Under the pieces are notes generated by a model. The model worked only from the letters and a program-made list of their open reading frames with translations. It made no database searches and was not told the origin of the DNA. From positions 1-48,695 of the forward strand of contig CAUCQW010000019.1 of assembly GCA_958445065.1 (NCBI GenBank): DNA of 48,695 nt, written 5' to 3'. The position numbers and the translations under genes are program-made. Each line of letters opens with the position of its first letter. The stretch's first letter is position 1. Below are positions 1 through 7,853 of the stretch, in pieces. Source of the stretch: an uncultured Collinsella sp. GTDB lineage: Bacteria; Actinomycetota; Coriobacteriia; Coriobacteriales; Coriobacteriaceae.

Positions 1-53
1 TCTTGAACACCTTTCGCTCTTAACTAGGTGTCCAATTCATCATACCCACTCCA

Positions 54-143
54 CTACGCCGCAAGGGACTGGCTCCGGAACTCCTCCGGGGTCAGTCCCT
101 TCAGTTTAGTCTGCGTCCTCTGCCAGGTGATCCGTTGTATTAT
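54..143 (-). pseudogene. IS3-family transposase (OrfB) C-terminal remnant
   Basis: Read on the minus strand, the frame ending at the TAG at 54-56 gives TKLKGLTPEEFRSQSLAA followed by stop. This is the characteristic C-terminus of IS3/IS150-type integrase-like transposases (the ...KLKGlsPveYRtqsla tail). Only about 30 codons can be followed upstream; the DDE catalytic core is absent, and by about position 145 the sequence has changed to the unrelated BtpA-like fragment. No terminal inverted repeat could be identified. It is therefore a relic that probably marks an old insertion or deletion breakpoint. Recognition rests on one short motif. Confidence 0.6.
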
Positions 144-184
144 CCGGGCGGAAGCGTGTCGCAAGTCGTGGAAGCCGCCAAGCG

Positions 185-475
185 CAGTTCACGCGCTGCA
201 TTTTTTGCGGTGCCTGGGCCGGTGATCTCGGGCTGATTGACCGAGATTTCACTCACACCATGCGTCGCAAGACGGCGCTGCGCCTGGACGACCTCAAGCT
301 TTTTCACTTCATCACGAGCGAGGGGGGGGAGGTTTATCTCGACGACCGCACGACTGCGGACATTGCCGATTCACTTCTCTTTAATTGTCTTCCAGATGCG
401 ATGGTCATCGGCAGTTCGGCTGCCGGTCGTGGTGCTTCGGGCGAGCTTGCCGATGAGGTCCGCGAGCGTCGCAGC
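185..475 (+). pseudogene. BtpA/SgcQ-family protein fragment
   Basis: The frame containing the ATG at 260 is open upstream as well and reads FTRCIFCGAWAGDLGLIDRD, then a segment containing LKLFHFITSEGGEVYL, then DRTTADIADSLLFNCLPDAM and VIGSSAAGR. The order of a GaxaGDqGli motif, a middle segment with a ...TAdIaksl... motif and a DAxxiGSsaaGr motif resembles the TIM-barrel BtpA/SgcQ family, often found near sugar uptake and kinase genes. Both ends are missing: upstream it meets the transposase relic, downstream it runs into the FGGY kinase in a different frame. No start codon with a ribosome binding site is visible. The family assignment is from motif memory and is moderately secure. Confidence 0.5.
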
Positions 476-1326
476 GTGCGGCTGAGGCGACGGGGCTCGC
501 GGCAGGGACACCTGTCTTAGTGGGAACGGGCGACTCTGGTGCCGAGGCCATTTCGACGGGTGTATTCCGTCCCGGCGATATGATGATTCAGTTGGGGAGT
601 ACGGCGTATTTCATCTACCTAGCCGATCATATGATCGATGATGCCCGCCTGTGGCCGGGGACGTTTATCATTCCCGGAACTTACGGGATCTGCGCGGGGA
701 CCAATACGGCGGGTGCACTCACATCGTGGCTGCGCCAAGAGCTGTATCGCGACGCCGTAGAGGCCGAGGACCACGGTGGCCCCGATGCATATTCGGTTAT
801 GGCGCATGATGCCGCCGATGTGGCGCCGGGTGCCGATGGGCTCCTGTGTCTGCCGTACTTTGCGGGGGAGCGTACTCCGCTCAACGATCCCGAGGCGCGT
901 GGCGTCTTCTTTGGCCTGACCGGAAGGCATACGCGAGCCCATATGGTTCGCGCCGCCTTGGAAGGCGTCGCGTATACCGTTGCATCCCATGTCGACATTA
1001 TCGAGCGAGAGCATGGACTGCCAATTGGGCGCATTATGCTTGTCGGAGGTGGAACCAAGAATCCAGTTTGGATGCAGGCTATCGCCGACGTATGCGGGCG
1101 CGAGGTCTCGGTTGCCAAGGTTACGGTGGGTGCATGCTTCGGTGATGCCATCATGGCAGCTCTCGCAGGTGGCGCCTATGCATCATGGGATGAGCTCGCC
1201 CAAGTCCTTGGCGTTGCGCAAACAATCGTGCCCGATATGGCTGCCCACGAGTTATATGCGTCGCGCCGTCATATCTTTGACGAATTGTATGCACGCAACC
1301 GTGATCTCATGCACGAATTGGTGTAA
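457..1326 (+). pseudogene. FGGY-family carbohydrate kinase, C-terminal half only
   Basis: The frame after the TGA at 454-456 reads GLAAGTPVLVGTGDSGAEA and continues for about 280 codons. It matches the second (ATP-binding) domain of FGGY kinases: a GD-x-G-AEAISTG segment, IQLGSTAYF, the GLLCLPYFAGERTPLNDPEA segment, and the MLVGGGTKNPVWMQ adenine-binding motif. Intact FGGY kinases have about 490-530 residues; the sugar-binding N-terminal domain is gone and replaced by BtpA-like sequence in another frame. A GTG at 520 could initiate, but the product would lack half the active site. It is best called a pseudogene remnant. The sugar specificity cannot be told; the xylulokinase-like branch is the closest resemblance. 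Confidence 0.75.
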
Positions 1327-1405
1327 TGCTGCCGAATTGTACTGCCTACCAATAGGGACTGCGTTGTGCGATTCGCATGCCCCTTGGCATTTTTGCCCAC
1401 AGGGG

Positions 1406-2188
1406 TTAGCGAAGGTCAAAAACAGAGTGCGCATTTGCTAAAACTACCGACTCGATGCGCTTTGCGTCACAGTTTTTGAGTGAGGCAATGCGCATCGAGG
1501 TCCTTGCGAGCGATCTGATGAGCGACTGCGCGCTTGTTTCTGTGTTTGGCTCGGCCGGCGCATCGGTCTCGAGCAGCAGGCGGTCGAGTGGAATCTGTCG
1601 TGCGTATTCGCGACCGCGCTTGGTCGCGAGCATGCGTTCGTTGACGGAAAAATAGCAGCCCGCATTACGCGCGCGGGCGAGTTCGTCCGAAGTGCCGCTA
1701 AACCAGTGGAAGATGATAGCGGGGGAGTCGGGGTTTGGGATGAGTAGCCCATGCGATTCGAGGACGTCCAGTACGGCTCCTGCTGAACGAACGGCGTGAA
1801 TTGATATCACGCGACCTGCAAGAGGATGCTGCACGAGGGCATTGCAGAGCCGGTCAAATGCCTGTATTTGTAGCGGTTCGCTTCCGGCAAAGCGCGCGGA
1901 AAAGTCGAGTCCTACCTCGCCGATATAGCGCTCTTGGTCAGCAACTTCGCAAAGCAGATTGACTTCGGCAGGACCGCAACGGCCGTCGGCGAGCCACCAG
2001 GGATGGAGGCCAGCGCCCGCGATAATGTTTGGGTAGCGGCTGGCCCGCTTTTTTGCTGCCGCGAAGTCGCGTGGGTCGACCCCGCAGTCAAAGAGCCCCA
2101 GATCCAACGCCGCCGACTCACTGGCTGCAGCATCGGGGCTGAGCATCAAATCAAGGTGACAATGCGTGTCAAAGAATCGCGGTTCCAT
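1406..2188 (-). CDS. TatD-family metal-dependent hydrolase
   Basis: 260 residues, the usual TatD length. The TIM-barrel amidohydrolase metal motif FDTHCHLD is at the N-terminus, GAGLHPWW follows near residue 60, YIGEVGLDF carries the bridging glutamate, VISIHAVRS and IIFHWFSG supply further metal histidines, and LLLETDAP carries the late aspartate. TatD proteins are 3'-5' DNases or RNases in several bacteria; the substrate here is unknown. It starts at the ATG (2188) 14 bases after the tcdA stop, so the two form a minus-strand operon. It converges with the FGGY remnant. Family assignment is secure. Confidence 0.88.
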   Translation of the reverse strand: MEPRFFDTHCHLDLMLSPDAAASESAALDLGLFDCGVDPRDFAAAKKRASRYPNIIAGAGLHPWWLADGRCGPAEVNLLCEVADQERYIGEVGLDFSARFAGSEPLQIQAFDRLCNALVQHPLAGRVISIHAVRSAGAVLDVLESHGLLIPNPDSPAIIFHWFSGTSDELARARNAGCYFSVNERMLATKRGREYARQIPLDRLLLETDAPAEPNTETSAQSLIRSLARTSMRIASLKNCDAKRIESVVLANAHSVFDLR

Positions 2189-2202
2189 CGCAGGGCATCC
2201 TG

Positions 2203-3000
2203 CTAGTCCAGGCGCTGGCCATCGGAGCGTACGCGCTCAGTGCCGCGCCCGCTGATCTGGCGGATAACCTCGCCGGCAATCATCTGGCCCATGATGGGCG
2301 GCATAAAGCTGGCGGTGCCCAACTCGGTGCGCTCGTGGATATTGGAAGGGTCGCGGGGCTGTGTCTTAACCGATTCCTCGCAGCTAAACAGTACATGTAG
2401 GCTCTTGATGCCGCGCTTCTTGCATTCTTTGCGCATGATGCGGCTCATGGGGTCACGTACCGTATCGAAAATGTCGGCAAAGCGGAGGCACTCGGGATGG
2501 AGCTTGTTGGCCCCGCCCATGGAGCTAACCAAACGAATGCCGTGGTCCTGAGCATATTTGGCAATGGTGAGCTTGGCCGAGATGGTGTCGATGGCGTCGA
2601 CGACGTAGTCGAGCTTGCCGTCTGTTTGCTCCAAAACGCTCGCGAAGAACTCGTCGATGTTGTCGCTCAGCAGGTATTCGGTGCGCTTGATAACGGTGGC
2701 GGCGGGATTGATATCGCGAATCATGGCTTCCATAACATCGACCTTGCGTTTGCCGACGGTGCTGTGAAAGGCGATAGCCTGGCGATTGATATTGCTGGGC
2801 GCGACGATGTCCTTGTCCAGAATGACGAAATGACCGATGCCGCCGCGGGCAAGTGCCTCGCAGCAGTTAGATCCCACGCCTCCGCAGCCGAGCACCAGCA
2901 CCGTGGCATCAGCGAGCTTATCGAGTGCCTCGCGGCCCATGATGATCTCGAGCTTGGTGTCGCGTGTCTCGTTGGGAGTTGCGGCTGTGGTTTCAGTCAT
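2203..3000 (-). CDS. tcdA: tRNA threonylcarbamoyladenosine dehydratase (TcdA/CsdL)
   Basis: 265 residues when started at the ATG at 3000, which has a GGAGG six bases upstream; the ATG at 3006 overlaps that ribosome binding site and is less likely. It has the E1-like ThiF/MoeB Rossmann motif VLGCGGVGSNCCEALARGGI near residue 35, then LDKDIVAPSNINRQ, and YVVDAIDTISAKL. TcdA uses ATP to cyclize the threonylcarbamoyl group of t6A37 in tRNA to ct6A. The length and the RLVSSMGGANKLHPE segment separate it from ThiF and MoeB. It is first in the tcdA-tatD pair. A TATAAT-like -10 element on the minus strand lies at 3045-3050, with no good -35. Confidence 0.9.
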   Translation of the reverse strand: MTETTAATPNETRDTKLEIIMGREALDKLADATVLVLGCGGVGSNCCEALARGGIGHFVILDKDIVAPSNINRQAIAFHSTVGKRKVDVMEAMIRDINPAATVIKRTEYLLSDNIDEFFASVLEQTDGKLDYVVDAIDTISAKLTIAKYAQDHGIRLVSSMGGANKLHPECLRFADIFDTVRDPMSRIMRKECKKRGIKSLHVLFSCEESVKTQPRDPSNIHERTELGTASFMPPIMGQMIAGEVIRQISGRGTERVRSDGQRLD

Positions 3001-3107
3001 AGACATCCTCCGATGGGGAAGTGAATCGTGTTCTAGCTATCGCCATTATAGGTAATCGCCCATAGGCTGCGATGGCGTTTGCTTTGATGTGGTTTGAAGC
3101 ATTGCGG

Positions 3108-3145
3108 TTAGATAGTTAGACAAACATCTAAATATCGAGTATAGT
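3108..3145 (+). promoter_or_regulatory. Promoter with overlapping inverted-repeat operator for the ArsR/SdpI unit
   Basis: TAGACA (3117-3122) and TATAGT (3140-3145) are separated by exactly 17 bases and form a good sigma-70-type promoter. The -35 box sits inside an inverted repeat TTAGAT (3108-3113) / ATCTAA (3126-3131), with a second half-site TTAGA at 3116-3120. ArsR-family repressors bind such imperfect palindromes over promoters, so autorepression is the simple reading. That reading is inferred, not shown. Confidence 0.65.
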
Positions 3146-3179
3146 GTGCGCGTCGAACGAAATGATGAGAGGAGGTCTT

Positions 3180-3458
3180 ATGCCGGGAGAGGGTTTTAAG
3201 GCGCTGGCCGATCCTACACGGCGTCACATTTTGGAACTGCTGCGCGAGGGCAATCGCACGGCCGGGGAGCTTGCCGAGCATTTTGACATCAGCAAGCCGT
3301 CGTTGAGCCATCACTTGGCGACGCTCAAAAACGCCGGGTTGGTGACCGACGAGCGCCATGGCCAAAACATCGTATACAGCTTAAATACCACCGTCATGCA
3401 GGATTTGATTGGTTGGTTTATGGGCTTTACAAACACGGAAGGTGATAAGGATGAATAA
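3180..3458 (+). CDS. ArsR-family (SdpR-like) transcriptional repressor
   Basis: Start at the ATG at 3180, which has GAGGAGG five bases upstream; upstream codons in the same frame lack a ribosome binding site. The 92-residue product is a minimal winged helix: FKALADPTRRHILELLREG (helix 1-2), TAGELAEHFDISKPSLSHHL (recognition helix), and LVTDERHGQNIVYSLN (wing). No metal-binding Cys pair (CxC/CVC) is visible, so it is not an arsenic or cadmium sensor; the ADPTRR motif and its partner gene resemble B. subtilis SdpR. Its last 8 bases overlap the start of the SdpI-like gene, implying translational coupling. A promoter with an inverted repeat lies immediately upstream. Confidence 0.88.
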   Translation: MPGEGFKALADPTRRHILELLREGNRTAGELAEHFDISKPSLSHHLATLKNAGLVTDERHGQNIVYSLNTTVMQDLIGWFMGFTNTEGDKDE

Positions 3459-4155
3459 CGAAAACAAGGGCATTCACGCCACGGGGGTATCGCGGCGTGT
3501 GTGGATTGCGCTGATCGCTCTGTGCGTCGCCAATGTCGTAGCGCACCTCATGGTGATGCCGAGCTTGCCTGGGCAGATTCCCACGCACTGGGGCGCGAAC
3601 GGCGCCGTCGACGGTTGGGGTCCCAGCTGGATGGCCTCCGCGCTCGGCGTGCTGCCTCTGGTGCTTCTCGCAATGTTCTGCGTGGTGCCGCGCATCGATC
3701 CCAAAGGTGAGGCATATCGAACCTCGGGCAAGTTCTATCAGGGCTTCGTAATCGCCTTCACCTTGTTCATGTGCGCCGTAAGCTGGTTGGGTGAGCTTAC
3801 GGTCTGGGGCGTGGTGCCGGCGGTCGGTTCGGTCAACGTGCTGATTTCCGGTGCTATCGGTTTGCTGTTCATCGGCGTAGGCAACTACTTGCCGCGTGTG
3901 AAGCAGAACTATACGCTCGGTATCAAGACGCCTTGGGCGCTTGCCGATCCCGAGAACTGGCGCCGTACGCAGCGCTTTGGCGGTGCCTGCTTTATGGTGC
4001 TGGGTGTTGGCCTGATTGCGATGGGCGTGGCAGGTGCGGTGCTTTCGAGTGAAGTCGTCGCCGCGGTGATTGCGGTTCTGGCGTTTGGTTCGGTCGGAGC
4101 CGTCTACGTCTACTCGTATCTGCTGTGGCGCAAATCTCAGCGGGCTGTTCGTTAA
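3451..4155 (+). CDS. SdpI-family membrane protein (DUF1648 domain)
   Basis: The ATG at 3451 overlaps the regulator stop codon; 234 residues. The N-terminal DUF1648 motif PTHWGANGAVDGWG (about residues 44-57) lies between hydrophobic segments. The C-terminal half carries the SdpI signature NYTLGIKTPWALADPENWRRTQRFGG. About six membrane segments are apparent. In B. subtilis SdpI is an immunity protein against the SDP toxin and also sequesters the ArsR-type repressor SdpR at the membrane; the same regulator/membrane-protein pairing is seen here. No toxin gene (sdpC-like) is seen in the window, so a general cell-envelope stress role is as plausible as immunity. Confidence 0.83.
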   Translation: MNNENKGIHATGVSRRVWIALIALCVANVVAHLMVMPSLPGQIPTHWGANGAVDGWGPSWMASALGVLPLVLLAMFCVVPRIDPKGEAYRTSGKFYQGFVIAFTLFMCAVSWLGELTVWGVVPAVGSVNVLISGAIGLLFIGVGNYLPRVKQNYTLGIKTPWALADPENWRRTQRFGGACFMVLGVGLIAMGVAGAVLSSEVVAAVIAVLAFGSVGAVYVYSYLLWRKSQRAVR

Positions 4156-4228
4156 GGTTGCGGAAAACTAGCGTACGCAGTTCATAGTGTGTCCCGGGGG
4201 ACTTTTCCCAGGTAGTATTAGGGGGTGT

Positions 4229-4249
4229 GGGCAACCATGCCCCTTTTTC
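4229..4249 (+). terminator. Weak terminator-like hairpin after the SdpI-like gene
   Basis: GGGCA (4229-4233) and TGCCC (4238-4242) form a 5-bp stem with a 4-base loop followed by CTTTTTC. It is short, but correctly placed between the SdpI-like gene and ettA. A separate palindrome GTCCC-GG-GGGAC lies at 4192-4203. Confidence 0.4.
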
Positions 4250-4339
4250 GCTAAGTTTCAGAGCCGGTTTCCTCATTTCGTTTCCACTAAAGCGAAACAA
4301 GAATATGGAAACAGCAGGTAGAAAGGATAAAACAGACAA

Positions 4340-6019
4340 ATGGCGGAGTTTATCTACCAGATGTATCAGGCTCGCAAGGCCCATGGCGACAAGGTAATCC
4401 TTGACGACGTGACCCTGAGCTTCTACCCCGGTGCCAAGATCGGCGTCGTGGGCCCCAACGGTATGGGCAAGTCGACCCTGCTCAAGATCATGGCCGGCAT
4501 CGAGGAGGTCTCCAACGGCGATGCCAGGCTCACCCCCGGCTACACCGTGGGTATCCTGCAGCAGGAGCCGCCGCTCGACGACGACAAGACCGTCATCGAG
4601 AACGTGCGCATGGCGTTTGGCGACATGATTGCCAAGGTCGATCGCTTCAACAAGATCGGCGAGGAGATGTGCGACCCGGACTGCGACATGGACGCCCTCA
4701 TGGCCGAGATGGGCAAGCTCCAGGACGAGATCGACGCCGCTGACGGCTGGGATATCGATTCCAAGCTCGGCCAGGCCATGGACGCCCTGCAGCTGCCCGA
4801 TTCCGACATGCCGGTTAACGTGCTTTCCGGCGGCGAGCGCCGCCGCGTGGCCCTGTGCAGGCTGCTGCTCGAGGCTCCCGACCTGCTGCTGCTCGACGAG
4901 CCCACGAACCACCTGGACGCCGAGTCGATCCTGTGGCTTGAGCATTTCCTGCACAACTACCAGGGCGCGGTGCTGGCCGTCACGCACGATCGCTACTTCC
5001 TGGATAACGTTGCCGAGTGGATCTGCGAGGTCGACCGCGGTCACCTTTATCCCTACAAGGGCAACTACTCCACGTATCTGGAGACCAAGGCCGCCCGTAT
5101 CGAGGCGCAGGGCAACCGCGATGCCAAGCTTGCCAAGCGCATGGAGGCCGAGCTCGAGTGGGTACGCAGCTCGCCCAAAGCTCGCCAGGCAAAGAACAAG
5201 GCCCGTCTGGCTCGCTACGAGGAGATGGAGGCCGAGGCCCGCGCAAGCCAGAAGCTCGACTGGACCGACATCCGCATCCCTGTGGGCCCGCGTTTGGGCA
5301 ACAAGGTGCTCGAGGCCCATCATCTGCACAAGGAGTTCGATGGCCGCGTGCTCATCGACGACCTTTCTTTCACCCTGCCGCGTAACGGCATCGTGGGCGT
5401 CATCGGCCCCAACGGTGTGGGCAAGACTACGCTCTTCAAGACCATCGTGGGCCTGGAGCCGCTGACTTCGGGCGAGCTCGAGGTGGGCGAGACCGTCAAG
5501 ATCTCCTATGTCGATCAGAACCGTTCCGGCATCGACCCCGACAAGAACCTGTGGGAGGTCGTCTCGGACGGCCTGGACCACATGATGGTCGGCGAGACCG
5601 AGGTTCCGAGCCGTGCTTATGTGGCGAGCTTTGGCTTTAAGGGCCAGGACCAGCAGAAACGCGCTGGCGTACTCTCCGGTGGCGAGCGCAACCGTCTGAA
5701 CCTGGCGCTTACGCTCAAGCAGGGCGGCAACCTGCTGCTCCTCGACGAGCCCACGAACGACCTCGATGTCGAGACGCTGTCCTCGCTCGAAGCGGCGCTG
5801 CTCGAGTTCCCGGGCTGCTCGGTGGTCATTAGCCACGACCGTATGTTCCTGGACCGCGTCGCCACGCACATTCTGGCGTGGGAGGGCACCGACGATAATC
5901 CGGGCAACTGGTATTGGTTCGAGGGCAACTTCGAGGCCTATCAAGCCAACCGCATCGAGCGCCTGGGCGAGGACGCAGCCCAGCCGCATCGTATTCACCG
6001 CAAGCTGACGCGTGACTAG
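4340..6019 (+). CDS. ettA: Energy-dependent translational throttle protein EttA (ABC-F ATPase)
   Basis: 559 residues; E. coli EttA has 555. It has two ABC domains with no membrane region. The first has GPNGMGKST (about residues 38-46), NVLSGGERRRVALCR and LLLLDEPTNHLD; the second has GPNGVGKTT, GVLSGGERNRLNLAL and LLLLDEPTNDLD. Between them is the charged helical linker typical of ABC-F proteins. The Arm insertion (RFNKIGEEMCDPDCDMDALMAEM region, about residues 95-120) in the first domain is the EttA hallmark. EttA binds the ribosomal E site and gates entry of the initiation complex into elongation according to the ADP/ATP ratio. It has a strong intrinsic terminator and appears monocistronic. 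Confidence 0.93.
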   Translation: MAEFIYQMYQARKAHGDKVILDDVTLSFYPGAKIGVVGPNGMGKSTLLKIMAGIEEVSNGDARLTPGYTVGILQQEPPLDDDKTVIENVRMAFGDMIAKVDRFNKIGEEMCDPDCDMDALMAEMGKLQDEIDAADGWDIDSKLGQAMDALQLPDSDMPVNVLSGGERRRVALCRLLLEAPDLLLLDEPTNHLDAESILWLEHFLHNYQGAVLAVTHDRYFLDNVAEWICEVDRGHLYPYKGNYSTYLETKAARIEAQGNRDAKLAKRMEAELEWVRSSPKARQAKNKARLARYEEMEAEARASQKLDWTDIRIPVGPRLGNKVLEAHHLHKEFDGRVLIDDLSFTLPRNGIVGVIGPNGVGKTTLFKTIVGLEPLTSGELEVGETVKISYVDQNRSGIDPDKNLWEVVSDGLDHMMVGETEVPSRAYVASFGFKGQDQQKRAGVLSGGERNRLNLALTLKQGGNLLLLDEPTNDLDVETLSSLEAALLEFPGCSVVISHDRMFLDRVATHILAWEGTDDNPGNWYWFEGNFEAYQANRIERLGEDAAQPHRIHRKLTRD

Positions 6020-6029
6020 TAGCAAGTAG

Positions 6030-6060
6030 AAAGGCCGCCAGCAAGGGCGGCCTTTCTTGT
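6030..6060 (+). terminator. Intrinsic terminator of ettA
   Basis: AAAGGCCGCC (6030-6039) pairs perfectly with GGCGGCCTTT (6046-6055) across a six-base loop, followed by a short T-rich tail. It begins 10 bases after the ettA stop. Confidence 0.85.
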
Positions 6061-6231
6061 AGCAATTGCACTGCAGCTATGCCCTGGCTGCTGGTTTGAT
6101 TCATAATCAAAGTCATCTCTTTGGGATTAAAGCCCGTTTTTGCTATGAGTGATTTTCTAATTCCGTTTAAAACGTAAAGACGTATTGGGTTACAAGGACA
6201 TAAGCGAATCGAATTGAAATATAACCAGTGC

Positions 6232-6243
6232 TGTAACGTTACA
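6232..6243 (+). promoter_or_regulatory. Perfect 12-bp palindrome upstream of the cysteine peptidase gene
   Basis: TGTAACGTTACA is a perfect palindrome in the AT-rich 280-base gap between ettA and the next gene, about 57 bases upstream of that start codon. TTATAG (6251-6256) and TATCTT (6265-6270) are possible -10 elements just downstream. It is a candidate operator; the regulator is unknown. Confidence 0.4.
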
Positions 6244-6299
6244 AAAAAGGTTATAGAATAGGAGTATCTTATAAGTCGCTCCTCTAGAAAGAAGAACAT

Positions 6300-7427
6300 A
6301 TGCTTTCGCGTCGTCGTTTTCTGCAACTTGTCGCGTCTTCAATTGTCGCCTTAGCCGCACGTCCGAAAGAGGTTTTTGCTTCGACGGGCAATATTGATGG
6401 TGAGCAGATACAATTTACTTCTGAAATTGCGCAAGAGCTTGCCGATAAATATATAAAGGGACTCCTCGGCTCTTCGTATACGCCTTCTGACCCTATTCCT
6501 TTTGTAGACGTTGATGGGTCCCCGCTTGGTTACATTGTTCCGGTTGTGACATCCAATAGAGCCGCGGGCTATTTGGTTTTAGATGCTTCAGATGATGAAA
6601 TACTTACGGGATATCGTTTTGGAGACGGCTTAGTCAGCCCTATGGATCGGGGAGGAGATCTTGGTGTCGAGCCTTATTCTTTCAATAACCCAGTCGTAAT
6701 GATCAATCCATTCGAATTCGGCGTGCAATCTTTGGACGGTTCAATAACAACAAATTGCGGAAGAACAATCCCGGCTGTTTCCATAGAAGGACGGCCTGTC
6801 GTTTTATCGAATAAACCTTCAAGCTGGAACGATGTTGTAATTTACGCAACTCAAATGCAGGATTACACAGTATCTGGATTTCGTTCCATTTCTCAGTTTA
6901 TGTCATATGATGAAAGCGAGATTAAGAGGCTTACCGCCCACTATGCTTGTATGGTGACAGCTTTTTCGAACGTTGCGGAACTGTATGGCATTGCCAATTT
7001 ATATAGCGACCCTTCGCAATATATGCAGATATGGAATTACACCAATACCCATGCTCTTTCCGATGAAGAACAGACTGTTCCCGGTGTTGTTTTGGGCGGA
7101 ACGCCGATTTCAACCTGTGCAACGGGGTTTACAAATTACTGCGCAAGCAGAGGGAGTAATCTTATCGCTCGCACTGTCTCCTCCCCGGCTATCGTGAACA
7201 TTCAAAATGAGATTAACTCTAATAGACCGAATGTTTTACATGCGAGTTTGTACAACGGATCAGCCCATTCTGTAACAGCGGAGGCTTACGCCACACTTAC
7301 TGGTAAGAAAACTGGAGAGACAAGGCAGATGATTGGCATAGCGGACGGCTGGAATTCATCCTTATCCTTCCTGAAGTATGATCAGAGTTATTATGCGTGG
7401 ACTTATGGAACGACTTTTTCGAAGTAG
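6300..7427 (+). CDS. Tat-exported C39-like (papain-fold) cysteine peptidase, putative
   Basis: 375 residues. The N-terminus SRRRFLQLVASS followed by a hydrophobic stretch and an ASTG-type cleavage region fits a twin-arginine signal peptide (S-R-R-x-F-L). Residues about 40-200 form a domain of unknown type. The C-terminal part has ACMVTAFSNVAELYG (candidate nucleophile Cys near residue 220), NGSAHSVTAEAYA (candidate His) and IADGWNSSLSF (Asp/Asn), the order of catalytic residues in C39-like and related bacterial papain-fold peptidases. Base composition is clearly more AT-rich than the neighbours, suggesting transfer. The downstream lipoprotein gene overlaps its end. Peptidase activity is inferred from the pattern; the substrate is unknown. 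Confidence 0.6.
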   Translation: MLSRRRFLQLVASSIVALAARPKEVFASTGNIDGEQIQFTSEIAQELADKYIKGLLGSSYTPSDPIPFVDVDGSPLGYIVPVVTSNRAAGYLVLDASDDEILTGYRFGDGLVSPMDRGGDLGVEPYSFNNPVVMINPFEFGVQSLDGSITTNCGRTIPAVSIEGRPVVLSNKPSSWNDVVIYATQMQDYTVSGFRSISQFMSYDESEIKRLTAHYACMVTAFSNVAELYGIANLYSDPSQYMQIWNYTNTHALSDEEQTVPGVVLGGTPISTCATGFTNYCASRGSNLIARTVSSPAIVNIQNEINSNRPNVLHASLYNGSAHSVTAEAYATLTGKKTGETRQMIGIADGWNSSLSFLKYDQSYYAWTYGTTFSK

Positions 7428-7797
7428 GACGATTCGTTTAGTCCTGTCTTTGGTGTTGATGGCTTTATTGGTGAGCTGTTCAACAAAAGAAGAGATGCCG
7501 CGCGGAGATTCCGGAGAAATGTCTGTGACAAACTCAGATTCATTGGAAATAGCTGGTGGGCATGCCGATGTGATGTTGCAAGGTAAAGGCATGCTTAGGT
7601 CGATTGATGCTGAAGACGCTGTCTGCTCAATAGAGGAATTAAAGACAGGTGAAACTGCATCGTACCGTGTTTCAGATAATGCTGCGAATATGATTGAGTC
7701 GATACCGATTGGAGCACAAGTTTCTTTTAGGTATTTTGCTCCGCAACTTGAGGAGGAGCTTGCTTCTCTGGTGTCTATATGCGCCGATGACAACTAA
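7393..7797 (+). CDS. Small predicted lipoprotein
   Basis: Three in-frame ATGs (7378, 7393, 7405) lie inside the end of the peptidase gene; 7393 is chosen but the start is uncertain. The product of about 134 residues has an Arg-rich n-region, a hydrophobic core and the lipobox ALLVSC, so it is predicted to be lipid-anchored with mature Cys followed by STKEE. The rest shows no recognised domain; a segment near residues 85-125 (GETASYRVSDNAANMIESIP, then VSFRYF) looks beta-rich. It overlaps the peptidase gene by about 35 bases and shares its AT-rich composition, so the two probably act together at the cell surface. Function unknown. Confidence 0.7.
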   Translation: MRGLMERLFRSRTIRLVLSLVLMALLVSCSTKEEMPRGDSGEMSVTNSDSLEIAGGHADVMLQGKGMLRSIDAEDAVCSIEELKTGETASYRVSDNAANMIESIPIGAQVSFRYFAPQLEEELASLVSICADDN

Positions 7798-7810
7798 AAG
7801 GCCTGAATTT

Positions 7811-7853
7811 AAACGGCCTCGGATGGTCAATTGGCTATCCGAGGTCGTTTTTT
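7811..7853. terminator. Bidirectional terminator between convergent genes
   Basis: Positions 7811-7824 and 7837-7850 form a 14-bp stem (core CCTCGGAT / ATCCGAGG, one G-T pair) with A-rich and T-rich ends on both sides, so it can terminate the lipoprotein gene on plus and the 7852-9141 gene on minus. The minus-strand stop codon abuts the stem. Confidence 0.85.

Noticed and set aside
3992..6025. 677-codon open frame on the minus strand opposite ettA
   Set aside because: It lies antisense to a clear ABC-F gene, its translation has no recognisable domains, and GC-rich genes with regular codon use commonly open such antisense frames.
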